NCBI GenBank assembly: GCA_036269915.1
Contig: DATBDM010000274.1
Coordinates: forward strand, 1 to 8,132
DNA length: 8,132 bases
From: DATBDM01 sp036269915
GTDB lineage: Bacteria > Actinomycetota > Thermoleophilia > Solirubrobacterales > Solirubrobacteraceae
Reading direction: 5' to 3'
The stretch's first letter is position 1, and each line of letters starts with the position of its first letter. A program made the translations under genes and the position numbers. Below are positions 6,654-8,132 of the stretch, piece by piece. The notes beneath the pieces are model-generated. The model was given only the letters and a program-made list of their open reading frames with translations, ran no database searches and was not told the origin of the DNA.

Positions 6654-6686
6654 CCGTGGAGTACGCTCGTCGCTCTGCCCGGGAAT

Positions 6687-8132
6687 GTGGAGTTTCTGAT
6701 CCTGGGGCCGCTCGAGGCACGCAGCGGCGGGCGAGCGGTCGCGCTGGGGCCTCCGCGCCAGCGGCTGCTGCTGACGGCGCTGTTGCTGGCGGCGCCCGCG
6801 CCATTGCGCCGCGAGCAGCTGATCGACGAGGTCTGGGGCGCGGTGCCCCCGGCTTCGGCGCGGCATGCGGTCGAGGTCTACGTCAGCCGCCTGCGCGAAG
6901 CGCTGGGCGCCGCGGCGATCGCGGGCGGGCCGGGTGCGGCCTACGCGATCGAAGCGCCGGTCGACGCGCGCCGCTTCGAGGAGCTCACGAGCGGGGAGCC
7001 CGCCGAGGCGCGGCTCGCCGAGGCGCTCGCGCTCTGGCGCGGCGCGGTTCTGGCCGACGTGGCCTACGAGGGTTCGCTGCGGACGGAGATCGCTCGCCTG
7101 GAGGAGCGGCGGCTCGTCGCGCGCGAGCAGCTCGCCGACCGGCGGTTGCAGCGCGCCGGCCACGCGGAGGCGCTCCCCGATCTACAGCAGCTCGTGGGCG
7201 CAGAGCCCTTGCGCGAGCGCGCGCGGGGGCTGCTGATGCTCGCGCTCTATCGCTCCGGCCGCCAGGCCGAGGCGCTCGACGTCTACCGCGCCGGGCGCGA
7301 GCTGATGGTCGAGGAGCTGGGGCTCGAGCCGGGGGCGCCGCTGCGCGAGCTGCAGGCGGCGATCCTGCGCCAGGACCCGGCGCTCGCGGACCCCGGCACG
7401 CGCCGGCGCCGGCACCTGCCCGCGCCGGCGACGCCGCTGGTGGGAAGGGAGCGGGAGATCGACGAGCTCGCCGGGCTGCTGCGCGGTGTGGCGCGGCTCG
7501 TCACGCTGACCGGCCCGGGCGGGACGGGCAAGACGCGGCTGTCGCTCGGCACCGCCGAGGCGCTGGTCGACGACTTCGCCGACGGCGTGCACTTCGTGGA
7601 GCTGTCGCCGCTGCGCGACCCGGCCACGGTGGTGCCCGCCATCGCCCACGCCGTCGAGCTCGACGCCGAGGCCGAGCTCGCGGCGCAGCTGCGCGACCAC
7701 CGCCTGCTGCTCGTGCTCGACAACTTCGAGCAGGTGCTCGACGCGGCGCCGGTGGTCAGCGCGCTGCTCGCGGGTGCGCCCGGCGTGCGGATCCTGGTCA
7801 CGAGCCGCACGCGCCTGGACCTCTACGGCGAGCACGAGTTCGCCGTCGACCCGCTGGCGCACGACGAGGGCGTCGAGCTGTTCTCCGCGCGTGCCCGCGC
7901 GCGCGACCGTCGCTTCGTCGCGACCCCCGCCGTGGCCCACGTGGTGGCGCGCCTGGAATGTCTGCCGCTCGCGATCGAGCTCGTCGCCTCGCGCGCGGAC
8001 CGGATGAGCGCCGAGGAGATGGTCGCCGGCCTGCCCATCCTCGAGCTCGCCGGCGGCGGGCCGCGCGACGCGCCGGACCGCCATCGCGCGCTGCGCGCCG
8101 CCGTCGACTGGAGCCTCGAGCTGCTCGACGAG
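6687..8132 (+). CDS. AfsR-like transcriptional regulator: winged helix, BTAD, NTPase (partial at right edge)
   Basis: The frame is open for 482 codons and leaves the window without a stop. Residues 1-76 are an OmpR-type winged helix (EFLILGPLEAR, LLLTALLLAA, REQLIDEVWG, VEVYVSRLREALG). Residues 91-229 are a bacterial transcriptional activation domain (VDARRFEEL, ALALWRGAVL, ALYRSGRQAEALDVYRAGR, EELGLEPGAPLRELQ). From about 245 an AfsR/NB-ARC-type NTPase follows, with Walker A GPGGTGKT (Lys282), Walker B LLLVLDNFEQV (Asp345), a sensor-like ILVTSRTRL, and a GLPLA-type motif that reads CLPLAIEL (Cys425 in place of Gly). Such proteins activate target promoters in a nucleotide-dependent way; a C-terminal repeat domain may lie beyond the edge. 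GTG at 6687 is the only plausible start, with a poor ribosome-binding site and, if the -10 at 6662 is real, a very short leader. Confidence 0.95.
   Translation, partial: MEFLILGPLEARSGGRAVALGPPRQRLLLTALLLAAPAPLRREQLIDEVWGAVPPASARHAVEVYVSRLREALGAAAIAGGPGAAYAIEAPVDARRFEELTSGEPAEARLAEALALWRGAVLADVAYEGSLRTEIARLEERRLVAREQLADRRLQRAGHAEALPDLQQLVGAEPLRERARGLLMLALYRSGRQAEALDVYRAGRELMVEELGLEPGAPLRELQAAILRQDPALADPGTRRRRHLPAPATPLVGREREIDELAGLLRGVARLVTLTGPGGTGKTRLSLGTAEALVDDFADGVHFVELSPLRDPATVVPAIAHAVELDAEAELAAQLRDHRLLLVLDNFEQVLDAAPVVSALLAGAPGVRILVTSRTRLDLYGEHEFAVDPLAHDEGVELFSARARARDRRFVATPAVAHVVARLECLPLAIELVASRADRMSAEEMVAGLPILELAGGGPRDAPDRHRALRAAVDWSLELLDE

Noticed and set aside
6685..6699. ATG one frame off, overlapping the GTG start of the AfsR-like gene
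   Set aside because: This frame reads only four codons before TGA.
7182..8084. A 300-codon open frame on the minus strand opposite the AfsR-like gene
   Set aside because: Arg/Gln/Glu-rich shadow; the plus frame carries intact BTAD, Walker A and Walker B motifs.

Overview
The window is GC-rich DNA with the compact, GTG-using gene style of high-GC Actinomycetota. Three features together suggest Solirubrobacterales or a related Thermoleophilia lineage: a cytosolic histidine kinase with repeated GAF units joined by near-identical EQAALRRVATLVA-type helices, a secreted protein ending in a Trp/Cys Ig-like module, and an AfsR-like BTAD/NTPase regulator. This placement is an inference from protein style. 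No rRNA, tRNA, CRISPR array or insertion sequence was found.

Layout from left to right. Bases 1-387 hold no convincing gene except perhaps the last codons of one entering from the left; the stretch is rich in hairpins. Bases 388-1347 (+) encode a DppB/OppB-type ABC transporter permease with no partner genes in view. A perfect 12-bp hairpin sits between it and the next gene, which converges on it. Bases 1449-2645 (-) encode a secreted protein, probably a beta-propeller. Its promoter region carries a perfect 26-bp palindrome of LacI-operator type, and a second copy of the palindrome core lies inside its signal-peptide codons. Bases 2801-5722 (-) encode a 973-residue soluble histidine kinase (PAS, four GAF units, HisKA_3, HATPase). 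A 30-bp perfect palindrome separates it from 5827-6612 (-), a small secreted two-domain protein with a Thr-Pro linker. That gene is divergent from 6687-8132 (+), an AfsR-like regulator running off the right edge. The 74-bp divergent spacer contains a 9-bp direct repeat with an 11-bp period, the arrangement used by SARP/AfsR-type winged-helix activators.

The genes do not form one obvious operon. The window looks like a regulatory and cell-surface neighbourhood: two secreted proteins, each next to a recognisable DNA control element, plus two large signalling proteins. The most notable signals are the two-operator control region of the propeller gene and the possible SARP box in the divergent spacer. 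A wholly new multi-gene system is not evident.
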